A stretch of DNA of 31,341 nucleotides from Cerioporus squamosus (taxonomy: Eukaryota; Basidiomycota; Agaricomycetes; Polyporales; Polyporaceae): NCBI GenBank assembly GCA_022592435.1, contig JABYQS010000319.1:1-31341 (forward strand), read 5' to 3'. Every line of letters begins with the position of its first letter. Positions within the stretch are counted from its first letter, which is position 1. A program made the position numbers and the translations under genes. Of the stretch, positions 14,282 through 30,725 are shown in pieces. The notes beneath the pieces were generated by a model. It was not told the DNA's origin. It worked only from the letters and a program-made list of their open reading frames with translations, and did no database searches.

Positions 14282-14503
14282 ACAGTTTGGAGGGACGGAG
14301 GTGCGGACTATCCTTATGATTGCTGACGGACTATAACGGACAAGATGACTCTCCGACGAATTGTTATGCCTACTCACCTTCGCAAGGGATCGTGATGGAC
14401 GATTGGACGTCAGGAATGCTTGTGATGTAGTCGGACTTATAGTACGAGCATGTAGACACGAATGTAATGGCAGAGAAGTATCCACAGACCCTGTGTAGCT
14501 CTA

Positions 14504-15227
14504 CTACCGTAGGGAGTTCACGTATTGCTGTACGAGTATTTGAGAAAACGCGGCTCAGAGTACGGGCGTATACGTTACGCACCTGCTCTACCTGTGCTAC
14601 GGATGTCTTGAACTCCTCAACAGCCTTCCAGCAATCGAGCGTGGTTGTGGGATGTGATCTTGGAGCCTCATGAGAATGGAGTCGGGAGTAAAGAGGGCAC
14701 AAGGAGAGACGCACTTGTAACACGAGACAACCTCCTCGCCCTTCGCGCGAACGGCCGAGAGCTCCTCCGAGTTTTGGCGGGCGTGGTACTTCTCTATCTT
14801 GCCCCGCAGCTCCTCGAGGTCGCCCATGAGGGCGGCACTGCTCTTGACCGAGCCCGCAGGACCAGCCTCCTCGGACGCGCTCTCCTCGCCAGCCATGCCG
14901 CGCTCGCGGTCGAGGTTCTCCTTCTCGAGCGCACGCTCGATCTCCTCCCTCACCCGCTCCTCCTCGCTCTGCAGGCGGGAGAGCTCGGACTGTATCCGCG
15001 AGCGGATGTGCGCATCTATCGTGAGCTGGCGTTCGTGCGGGATCTCGGGCGAGGCTTGGTGGTCGACCAGCTGGTTCACGACATCTTCGGAGAACTGCGC
15101 CGAGGGGGGGAGGTCAGAAAATGAGCCTTGAAGGTAAGAAGAGGCCTGGGTTGGAGCGTACATGAAGAGAGGTGTCTGGCACGAAGACCTTCTCGTCCTG
15201 CTGCGGCGATGATTGGGAGGCCCCCAT
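14504..15227 (-). CDS. MIC19: MICOS complex subunit MIC19 (DUF1690/CHCH-like)
   Basis: Four exons: 15227-15162, 15094-14715, 14658-14583, 14527-14504; 181 aa. The start 'MGASQSSP' is a textbook N-myristoylation signal (Met-Gly, Ser at position 6), shared by Mic19/CHCHD3 proteins. Next come 'VVNQLVDHQASPEIPHERQ' and a long charged coiled coil. A C-terminal cysteine pair (Cys147 and Cys158, CX10C, 'CYKSHPTTTLDCW') is typical of the family and is oxidised in the intermembrane space. Mic19 is a peripheral inner-membrane protein that helps hold cristae junctions. The last coding exon holds only eight codons including the stop (QYVNSLR). The gene is convergent with the membrane-protein gene (222 bp between stops) and follows DHX35 on the same strand. 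Upstream in-frame ATGs exist, but would bury the myristoylation site. Confidence 0.88.
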
Positions 15228-15436
15228 GGCGAATACAGAGACAGAGACGGAGATGGCGAGGATCCAGGTGGCGGAAAGGCAAGTCCGGAGACGCCCGACG
15301 TAGGCGTTTCGATACTCGAATGACGCACATCGCATTTGCGCACCCCCTGACACGAAGAGATCGCGGAGACGAAAACGAAGTTGCTATGTTAGTGGAAGTA
15401 TACAGTACATGGCCTAATTGTATAGCAGGACTTGTA

Positions 15437-18327
<2,891 letters not shown>

Positions 18328-18532
18328 TCAAGCTAGAGATAAACAGATCCAAGATGGCTCGACTGCCTCTGGCGAAGTGGCTGACTCTGAGCCTCCAGAT
18401 CGCAATCGGGCACGAGCGCCTCTGTGGGGAACGGCTGACTGAGCGCCGGAGGGCACCTCTGCCAGCCACTGCCACCTCCGTCTACCGCCTCCTTCTCCCT
18501 TTCCTTCCTTCTTCCCGCTGTAGTTCGTCAAC
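18328..18532. promoter_or_regulatory. Divergent promoter DHX35 / YJU2
   Basis: The 205 bp between start codons must serve both splicing genes. A CT-rich run (about 18471-18520: CCTCCGTCTACCGCCTCCTTCT and onward) precedes the YJU2 ATG, as is usual near fungal transcription starts. No TATA box is visible. Confidence 0.5.
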
Positions 18533-19556
18533 ATGTCTGAACGAAAGGGTACGCTCTTTCTGTATGCTTGCATGCGCGCCGCTCTGACACCATGAGACAG
18601 TCCTCAACAAGTACTTCCCCCCGGACTTCGATCCGTCTCTGATTCCCCGCCGGAGACAACCCAAGAACTCTCAGCAGGTCGTTCGTCTCATGGCTCCGTT
18701 CTCTATGTGAGTGCCGCGATCTTATTGTTTCTTTTGACTTGTGATTGACATGATATAGGCGTTGTAACACTTGTGGCGAGTATATCTACAAAGGCAAGAA
18801 GTTCAACGCACGGAAGGAGACCGTGGAGGGAGAGGATTACTATGGCATCAAGATCTTCCGCTTCTACATCAAATGGTGAGCACAACTCATCTTGCTTCTT
18901 GCGTCAAGGAACTCACGCCATACAGCACGCTATGTTCTGCCGAGATCACCTTCAAGACTGATCCCAAGAACACTGATTATGCTGCAGAGCATGGTGCTTC
19001 CCGCAACTTCGAACCGTGGCGGGACGAGAGGTCAGTCGAAGAAGAGGACCGGTTAGCCAAGTTGGAAGAGGAGGAGAACAACCCCATGAAGGCACTCGAG
19101 AACCGCACCGTCGACTCGAAGCGCGAGATGGACATTCTTGATGCTCTGCAGGACATTCGAGCGCGGAATGCCCGTAATGAGCGCGTCGGCCAGTCAGTCG
19201 ACTTACTCGAGCGGCTAGGGATGGAGGAGATTGAGACGGAGGAGGACCGGGAGAGGAAGCTTGCTGAGGAAGAGGACGAGAAACTGGTGCGAGAAGTCTT
19301 TGCCAAGATCCCCGCGGCGGAAGCGTCTTCCCCTAATGGTGCAGGATTGAGCAATGGTGCACCAGAGGCGGTCGTCACCGTCAAGAGGAAAGCAGGCACC
19401 CAGGAGCCCGATCTCGAAAGTCTCCTGCCAGACTCAGCGCGAGCACTACTATCTGTGAAATCATCCATCGGCGCTCCTCCTCCCAAGAAGAAGAAGCTCG
19501 CGGGGAAGAACGCGTTGGGCATTAAACTGAAGGGCAAAGCGAAAGCTGCTGTTTAG
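18533..19556 (+). CDS. YJU2: Splicing factor YJU2 (CCDC94/CWC16 family)
   Basis: Exons 18533-18548, 18601-18706, 18759-18875 and 18926-19556 give 289 aa. The N-terminus '[20 protein letters not shown]' and '[29 protein letters not shown]' are diagnostic. Two CxxC pairs (CNTC and CTLC), split between exons 3 and 4, form the zinc-binding core, followed by '[25 protein letters not shown]'. The C-terminal half is acidic and helical (many E/D), with a basic nuclear signal '[11 protein letters not shown]' near the end. In yeast, Yju2 joins after the NTC and promotes the first catalytic step near the branch site. First exon is only 16 nt. No oddities in frame. Length is near the family norm. Confidence 0.95.
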
Positions 19557-20687
19557 TGCACGTGTACTCAGTATGTTAGTTCATGGGGTTCCTTGTGGCT
19601 GTCTGACTGATGACTCGGTTGCCCAGATGCACTATTCACCTCCCTATCTTCGGGTTTGTTTGCGTTGTGCACCGAAAGGGCTATCGGACTGCAATCGCTG
19701 CGTCATCCCATGGGTGCTTCCTGAGTGCTACATGCACGAGAGAGCTTCTCCTGCAAGATAGGATGTTGCCATACGACTGCGACCTGCGAGATGGTACCGA
19801 TAGAGAGGTCAAGACTGGCTCCCACTAGCTCCCCTGGGACCACAGTGTTGCTCGTCATGTACTCATATCGCATAGTCAGCACACCTGCTTGCCTACCGTA
19901 GCCTACCCTATAGGGTTTGCCTCTGCAGTCTCTATGGCATCTTCTGCTACCCCACAAGCCTTCTGACATAAGTATCATAGCTCGGTTACTGATGACATTC
20001 GGTGTGTAAGACCAACCCTGCAGACAAGTAAGCTACTCTCATAGTCCTCCCACCCTACATGTATATGGTGACCCTACTCGCAGCGCTCCGATTACAGACA
20101 ATGACACACGGACCCGACCGCTGTCGGAGAGGCGGAGCTTGTTATCCAGCCTTTTGGAACCGTCGCTAGTCCGCAGACTCAGGTTTCCACTCTCGGTGCC
20201 GCATGAGCGCAGATGCACCCAATGGTTACAAAGCTATTCACCGACCGGCGATTTAAGATGTGCGCGCTCTATGCACGGTACCTCGACACTTGAGCCGATG
20301 GGCACAAGACGGGCATACGCATCCACGTCGCCTGCGCTCCGGCGACACATTTCCAATCAAGTGGCCGCCAACCGAATCTCCGCTCGGTGAGGTTAACCTA
20401 AGCACTTTCGGGCTGACGACTGCTACTGCCCAATAGATGATTCATTATGCTGCTTGCAAATGGTAGCGCTACTGGCACACGCAGATCGTTGGAAGCCCTC
20501 GATGCCGAAGACGTGGCGTCATCCCTGGCAGCCTCGTCATAAGCGATGGTACACGGCTCACAGGACGCGTACGTCTCCGCGTTCAATCAAGCGCCTTTGA
20601 CCGCTAGTGCAATGCGACGATGCCACTAGGACTGACAAGTGAGTTGGCCTTGACAGTCAGCGCTCCGGCCTCCCGCTCGCAGACCGG
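19557..20687. other. 1.1-kb intergenic region, no gene seen
   Basis: Lies between YJU2 and the first DUF3237 gene, both on +. Short frames have no recognisable domain. No tRNA-like B box, repeat or transposon end was found. It marks the change from housekeeping genes to the accessory stretch. Confidence 0.5.
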
Positions 20688-20694
20688 TATAAAG
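20688..20694 (+). promoter_or_regulatory. TATA box of first DUF3237 gene
   Basis: TATAAAG within CGGTATAAAGTACGCG, starting 54 nt before the ATG at 20742. The second paralogue has TATAAGTAC at nearly the same distance, which supports function. Confidence 0.65.
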
Positions 20695-20741
20695 TACGCG
20701 GTAGGGATCGACAAGCACATAGCATCGCACCTCTCTGCAAC

Positions 20742-21401
20742 ATGCGCAACGCACTCCTCCCATCGTTGGCAGCCTTCTTCGCCGTGGCCGCACAGGCTGT
20801 CATCCCTGCCACCCCACCTCAGTTTGAGACCTTATTCGTGGGGGCTTTGGAGCTAGGAGATGTGGGCACCATCAACAATACCGCATTCGGAACACGCATC
20901 TATGGTCCTATCAGCGGGTACGCAACGATCGAGTTGTTGAATCGCATGCACAATACTCATCGCCAGAGTTTGCAGAGGCAACTTCACCGACACTTCGGGC
21001 AAGCTCGTTGCTACTGCACTCCCAGGGTCTGCGGACACTGGGGTCCTCAGCGACTCAGGGACCTTCTTCCCGCAAATCATAGTGAACTTACGCTGGGAAG
21101 TGGACCAGAAGTTGGCTTATCTGCGAGCTGAAGGGTTGGGGTGTGTATGCTTCATCTGAAACCCGAGAGTTATCCTTGCTGACTCGCGTGCAGTAAACTC
21201 TTCGAATCGGATTTGGACTACCTGTGAGCACTGTTCCCCCACACTCGGCGAAACTGATACCAACCGAGTACCAGCCATCTGGAGACCGACTCAGAGACGT
21301 ACAGCTCGTTAAACAGTCGTTTCCTGCTCCTCAATGTCTCCTTTGCTCCAGGAGATTCTACCCACCCGACGGTGACCATATTCGGAGCTGTTAGGGCGTG
21401 A
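20742..21401 (+). CDS. Secreted DUF3237-family protein, copy 1
   Basis: Four exons, 20742-20917, 20976-21140, 21194-21223 and 21275-21401, give 165 aa. A signal peptide is clear ('MRNALLPSLAAFFAVAAQA', likely cut after the last Ala). The mature part follows the DUF3237 pattern: 'FETLFVGALELG', 'FGTRIYGPISGGNFTD', 'ALPGSADTG', a strand pair 'VNLRWEVDQKLAYLRAEGLG' and 'HLETDSETYSSLNSRFLL'. DUF3237 is a small beta-barrel-like family of unknown reaction, in bacteria mostly without secretion signals. Sequons NNT, NFT and NVS suggest N-glycosylation. Every internal intron is in phase 2. Exon 3 is only 30 nt. Stop is TGA after 'GAVRA'. It is one of a tandem pair. Confidence 0.85.
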
Positions 21402-22168
21402 TTGTACCTTCGGTCGTTAGGTATTCGAAGACAACACGCGGTTTCAAGCACGAGTATCCCAAGTATAGAAGGCGCTGGTATCCCGGGACCATACTAGTAC
21501 TTCGACATCCTGTCTGCCCGTATTCGTAATGGAAGTAGCGACGTCATCTCAGCCAGACGAGCAGGAAGGGTGAAATCCGGCGAACTTTCAAACCATGAGT
21601 CCGCCACTACCTGCCAGACAGGCCAGGAAGACCTCGGAGTTTGTCTCGAGACGCAACGCCGCATTACCTCGGGGGCGGTCGGAGGTCCTTTCGAATGCCG
21701 GCTCAGATCGTAAAATGTTCTGCTCGATGAAGTAAGTGATACATCATCCCACAGCAGCCATTTTTCATCATGGTTAACCGCGGTGAGCAGCAGGGTTGAC
21801 GCACCGAGCTTCCCAAGGACGATGGACATTTAAATTCAGAATGACACTTGAGCGATTCATCAGAATCTCTTTAATAGATCACGCTTGAACTGACAACTGA
21901 CTGTCGGCGCCGGGGGTCAGACTGTGTCTGCAAGTCGTCCTACAGCTGGTATGCGCCTTGTCTGTAACCCCCCGATACCGGAGATGCGTCATCCCTCGTT
22001 ATATCTATATGCTAGCGACAGTGGAAACACAGCGGTGCACGCCGGCTTGCTCGACGCGTATGCCTGCCGCATCCTAGCGAGTGTCGTCTTCTGTCATTCG
22101 CGTCGCACTTAGCAGTTACTCGGACAAGCTGACTTAGACTTGCAGATCGCGCGCCCGCCTTCACGTAG
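21402..22168. other. Spacer between the DUF3237 paralogues
   Basis: No gene is recognised in this 0.77 kb. Short frames on both strands lack domains. It should hold the 3' UTR of copy 1 and the promoter of copy 2. Confidence 0.5.
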
Positions 22169-22174
22169 TATAAG
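22169..22174 (+). promoter_or_regulatory. TATA box of second DUF3237 gene
   Basis: TATAAG in GTAGTATAAGTACAGG, starting 59 nt before the ATG at 22228. It matches the placement and flanking GTAC of the copy 1 element. Confidence 0.65.
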
Positions 22175-22227
22175 TACAGGGCCAAGAACGGGCGAAACGG
22201 TAACAGATATACACTTCACTTCACGAT

Positions 22228-22906
22228 ATGCGCACGCTCACAGTCCTATCTACTCTAGCCACTATATTGGCAGGAGCCGTGCAAGCGGTTACACCTGCAG
22301 CGCCACCTCAGTTTGACACCCTGTTCGTAGGTGTCTTGGAGATAGAGGCCCCAGAAACGATCAGCAACACAACCTTCGGAAATCGTCTCTATGCTCCCGT
22401 TACCAGGTGCGCAGACGTCCCCTTGACAAGGCGTACGAAGACACTCACCTCTAACTTCAACCTTGCAGAGGTAACCTGACCGATCCCACTTCTGGGAAAC
22501 TTGCGGGAACGGTGCTTCCCGGCTCGGCGGACACGGGGACTATTAGCCAGTCTGGGTTCTTCTTCCCTGACGTTGTATTGGCTGTGCGCTGGGAAGTGGA
22601 TCAGAAATTGGCGTACCTGCACGCAACAGGTGTTGGGTGGGTACTCTCTATCTGCAACCTCAAAACGAATTTGCTGACCCACCTGCAGCAAGATCTTTGC
22701 CTTGGACTTCACCTACGTGTGAGTGTTCTTTCTTTCTTTGCGCCGATACCCAATGACTGATCTTGGATGGATCTGTGACCCCTTCTAGCCATCTGGAGAC
22801 GGACTCGGAGACGTACAACGGGTTGAACAGCCGTTTCCTGCTGGGCAACCTCAACTTCCCCGAAGAAGATTCAACCCATCCTATCTTGACCATATTCGGT
22901 GCCTAG
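22228..22906 (+). CDS. Secreted DUF3237-family protein, copy 2
   Basis: Exons 22228-22406, 22469-22636, 22689-22718 and 22789-22906 give 164 aa. The signal peptide is 'MRTLTVLSTLATILAGAVQA'. The mature region aligns with copy 1 along its length: 'PPQFDTLFVGVLEIEAPETI', 'TFGNRLYAPVTRGNLTD', 'VLPGSADTG', 'VRWEVDQKLAYLHATGVG', 'HLETDSETYNGLNSRFLLGN', ending 'LTIFGA'. Intron positions and phases match copy 1, including the 30-nt third exon, so the pair arose by gene duplication; the many differences mean it is not recent. Sequons NTT and NLT are present. Function is unknown; the product is expected to be extracellular or in the wall. Confidence 0.85.
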
Positions 22907-23902
22907 GTCGTGGACCAATGGAACAAGGGCTAGTGATTAGCTCGAGCACGTACGGCTAGTACTTGACAATTATGACGCGCACTGCAAAGGCACAGTGTTC
23001 ACCGAATGGCCAGGTCTGGTCCTTTCCACGTAGAGTTACACGATCGATAGTCAGCAAACTCTCTACTATGCGCTGAGGCTGAGACTTGCCTCAAATCCTA
23101 CTTACCATTTGAGCTAGGATTGGCTCACGCAGACGGAAAGCCCGTCAAAGCTCAAACCCACCCGCGATCCCATGCGGTTGAATCATGGGGTATGTCCGGC
23201 GCAGTAGCCTGCAGTAGCTTAAGAACTTGCCCAGGTTCAATTACGCAAGATGTGGTCTATTTGGTCAGAGATGTGACGAACCCGCAGTTGTCTGGAGACT
23301 GGCACCGTCTACTATGGCGCTCCGATATAACTTATGTACGTCGGATCGCGCATTGCGCGCATCGTCATGTGTCCTGCCAGGGAGCGTGCTTCTAGACTGA
23401 CCACCTTCGGCGTATCTGTGATAATCTTCACCGTTCAGCACCGAGTTGCGCTGGCCAACAAGACTTCCACCATCGCCCTCGCCTGACTATCGCCATTGCC
23501 GAAGTCCTCGGAAGTCAGCGTGACTGCCCTGCTCGGACGTTTTACTGGGCTGGCCGCTGGAGGGGAGTGGGCGTGCAGCCATAATAGTAGAGTTCACGGA
23601 ACAGAACACCGGACATATACAGTCAGACTCTGATATCAGATTCTACCTGTCGAATCTCCGTGTACTGTGCACCCGGAGCCCGGAGCAGTTATGCCAGCCA
23701 TGGTATACTCGGTCATGAAAGAATAGTTCCATTAAAGACGATAACAACGCGAAATCACTCGATATACGATAGTCCAATAGGCGAACAACTACAGAAACTA
23801 GCAACCTGAAAGCACTAGACGTACGATAGACCAATAAGCGAACAACTACAGGAGCACTTCATCTTCTACGAGGCGTCAGAACATCAGTAAGCATTCATCG
23901 GG
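22907..23902. other. Convergent intergenic region with tandem repeat, no gene
   Basis: Lies between the 3' ends of DUF3237 copy 2 (+) and the P450 (-). No domain-bearing frame is seen. It contains a 12-bp palindrome (TCTGATATCAGA, 23629-23640) and the 57-bp tandem repeat listed separately. Confidence 0.5.
23738..23851. repeat. Two-copy imperfect 57-bp tandem repeat
   Basis: Copy 1 is 23738-23794 and copy 2 is 23795-23851. The last 29 bases of each (ending in GCGAACAACTACAG) differ at only two positions; the first 28 are more diverged. The array lies 51 nt past the P450 stop codon, so it may fall in its 3' UTR. Confidence 0.85.
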
Positions 23903-25449
23903 TCAAGGGGCCGTAATACGCGTAAAGTCAATGTGGAGGTTCTCAGGCAGGCTGAGAGCGAACGCCTGGAAGCCGTTCTTCAAGTAATCGCGGTGGATGG
24001 ACTCCTCTGGCAGCGTCCATCGGTATTCGCGCAGGAGCATACTGACGAGTACGCGCTGCTCGTACATGGAGAAGTTGCGTGCGAGGCATTTCCGCGGGCC
24101 AATCCCGAACGTGACCCAGTTGCTCGCCTCGGCTTTCGCGTCGTGAAGGAATCTCTGGGGGTCAAACGTGTCGGGCTCGCTCCAGACTGTCTGGTTGTGG
24201 TGTGCGGCGCACATGTTGAGGATCATGGGCGTGTTGGGTGGAATGACATATGGGCCGACTTGTACTGGAATGTCGCAGATGCGGGGGAGGGTGGCGTTGG
24301 AGGGAGTGTTGTTACGCATGGACTCGCGCAGAACGGCGTTAAGGTACGGTGTGCGGAGGAAGTGTTCGACCCGCGGATCGTCGTCGCCGAGCACAGCCAG
24401 GACCTCCTCGCGTACTCTCTGCTGGATCTCCGGGTATCGCGCGAGGAAGTAGACAACCGAGGAGATAGCGCCCGCAGTGGTATCCTGTCGGCAAAGCGTT
24501 ACTAACGGTTGTATGTTTCAAGGAACTCGGAAACTTACGTGGCCAGCGACGAACATGACGATACAGTTGTCGCGATACTCGACCTCGGTCATGTCGGGCT
24601 CCTGGAACATGTATGTAAGGACGTCGTTGCCAGGGTTCTTCCGCTTCTCTTCCATAATCTTGCAGAGATCCTCGACGAAGCTGTCGATCATCTTCTGCAC
24701 GTGCCTTCGCGGGAGCCACCGCTCGAGGACGGGAAGCACGACATACACCGGGTTTGCAATGGCGGCCATGACTTCCTGGTATCGTCTCACGAAGGAGCCG
24801 GAGGGTTTCGTGAGCGCTTCGAAATCGTAACCCACAACACCCCTTCCGAAGGCGTCGAGGGTGTAGCGGTTCGCGTAGTCATCCCAGCGAACGCGGCCAC
24901 CATCCCCGATGAGCGACATGGTAGTTCGCGCAAGCTCCGCGAACATGTCAACGGGCATGGTTCGCTGGATGGCGTTGCGCACAACCCGAAGGTGACGCTT
25001 TGCCATCTCGCCGTTGGACATGAAGACGTTGTCGTTGCCGATGAGTCTCCACAGGAGCATATCCTGCGACTGGCGTTGCTTCCAGACGTTCGGGTTCTCG
25101 AGCAATTGCTTGCCGAACTGTTGATCGGGGTCGACATGTAGCTTCTGCGTGAATGGTATAAGGAATGACGTACCTTCGACTCAAGAACCTGGACCATCCA
25201 GTCGCCGAGACAGTAAACGAGAACAACATCTGTTTGCATGCGCTTCGCGAAAGGGAGTACCAGTCGCTTCACTCGTTGCTCCTCGACTTCGCCCGAGAAG
25301 TAGCTGAGGAGAAGGGGGAATAAGGGGACCTTGGGTATATGTCGGAGGTGAGGGGGAACACGCAGGAGTCTGTATAGGCCGAAGCAGAGCACGGCGAGCG
25401 TGAAGAGGGCAATGTGGAGCGGCGAGAGCGGAAGTTTGGAGGAGGGCAT
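23903..25449 (-). CDS. Cytochrome P450 monooxygenase
   Basis: Three exons, 25449-25174, 25117-24539 and 24484-23903, give 478 aa. An N-terminal membrane anchor 'LHIALFTLAVLCFGLYRLL' is followed by the proline hinge 'RVPPHLRHIPKVP', as in microsomal P450s. Core motifs are the I-helix 'AGHDTTAG' (about 283-290, split by the second intron), ExxR 'ESMR' (339-342), 'FDPQRF' in place of PERF, and the haem loop 'FGIGPRKCLARNF' with ligand Cys418. The haem motif has Ala instead of the usual Gly two residues after Cys, a tolerated variant. The enzyme should sit on the ER and use a P450 reductase. Substrate and CYP family cannot be told from sequence alone. An ATG further upstream in frame (25530) would add residues before the anchor; 25449 is preferred. 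Confidence 0.93.
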
Positions 25450-26608
25450 GGCGTGGACGTCAGATAGGGCGTAAGATAGGCGTGAAACATTAAGGACCTG
25501 GTGATGTCGGGCGTATATGTATGAGGACATGGAGGAGGAGGAGAAAGCTGACCGCGGTATCTGTCATGTCTTTTGTACGGCTGCCGCACCGAGCTAAGAT
25601 CGACATATGGCAACCTGGTGTCCCTGGGCAAGGCCCGTAGCGAGTCGCCTATCATAAGTATATCAGGTCTCGTTAGCGTCGACACCGAACATACTCGGTC
25701 GGCGCCGTACGCGGTGCGCGTGGCGCGCGTAGACGGCAACGCAGTATCGGTCGGACCGCCGGGTCCCAGCTGGCTGCGACTCAGTCTCGGAAGCAGACCA
25801 CGGCTGCTGCGTATAGCCGGCAGCGTCCTGTGTAAGCTGTGCATATCAATCCGAAGGTGCTGCATGAGGAGAGTGCCAGGAACTTGAAGAGCATCCTACA
25901 GTATGGCCTTGCTATGGTCAATTGCAATTGCCGGTGCCATTGTGGCGGAAGTACGTCAGAATGTCGTCCGCCTGCGACCGCAATGCGACGTGCATACTCT
26001 GTCCGAACGTGGGCGGAAGAATCAGTTGCTCATTGCGGCTAGGCTGGACAGTTCTCCTGGGGACAGTGCGGACACACTTCCAACAGAAGAGCTCCGGGGC
26101 GTTGGGATCGCGTTTCCGTGGGCCGTATTAGGTGACTAGGTAGTCAGACTCCGAGTCCGTTTAGGTCCGTTTCCGTCGCTCCGCAAGGAAAGATGGCTCC
26201 GTTACCGTACACTCCAGATCCCGCTGAAAACCCGGCGCCCTGTAGGAACAAATCTTGACCTATCCTGACTCTGCGTACATACATGTGTTAGTATTCCGCA
26301 TTCGAGCTGTCAGCATCACTTGCGGGCGTGCACAGGCCCGATATCGATGATTAAGTACGTGCTGAACACAAGCCGCCACTACCTCAGTACCATACAGCCT
26401 GATGGTTCATTCTGATCGTTGAACTGAGAACTCCTCGGAATCATCGGATGGTGATATGCTGGCCTCTCAGGCAGGTAAGTAATGCCAGCTGGTAGGTGGT
26501 GATACTGATAAGGGTGATAGATGATAGAAGCATGAGCGCTCGAAAAAGCTCTGTTATGGAGACGCCTATACAGTATCGTCCGACAGGGAGCACATACGTC
26601 CTGCATTA
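25450..26608. other. 1.16-kb intergenic region, no gene seen
   Basis: Holds the P450 promoter (minus strand) and the 3' side of PEX6. A weak TATAC lies near 25516 on the minus strand, about 65 nt before the P450 start. Short frames have no domains, and no repeats or RNA genes are recognised. Confidence 0.5.
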
Positions 26609-30538
<3,930 letters not shown>

Positions 30539-30725
30539 AGCGGTCTCCGAGCACGAGCACAGACGCCCGTGCTGCACTTTTTCACGCTCGTCCACCATCC
30601 TCCCGCTCAACGCGCGTGTTTTCTGAGGCCCCTTCCTCTCTTGCCGAGCCGGGTCTGTCTGTTGGTGGCTGCATCTCTAGTCGCCGACCTCAACTATCTG
30701 TCTGGGCAACGCGCACGAGTGAAAT
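30539..30725. promoter_or_regulatory. Divergent promoter PEX6 / GAR1
   Basis: Only 187 bp lie between the two start codons. A CT-rich run (about 30598-30650) precedes GAR1. No TATA box is visible. Confidence 0.5.

Noticed and set aside
20688..25449. Secondary-metabolite gene cluster
   Set aside because: No polyketide synthase, NRPS, terpene synthase or transporter is present; one P450 and two DUF3237 genes are not enough.
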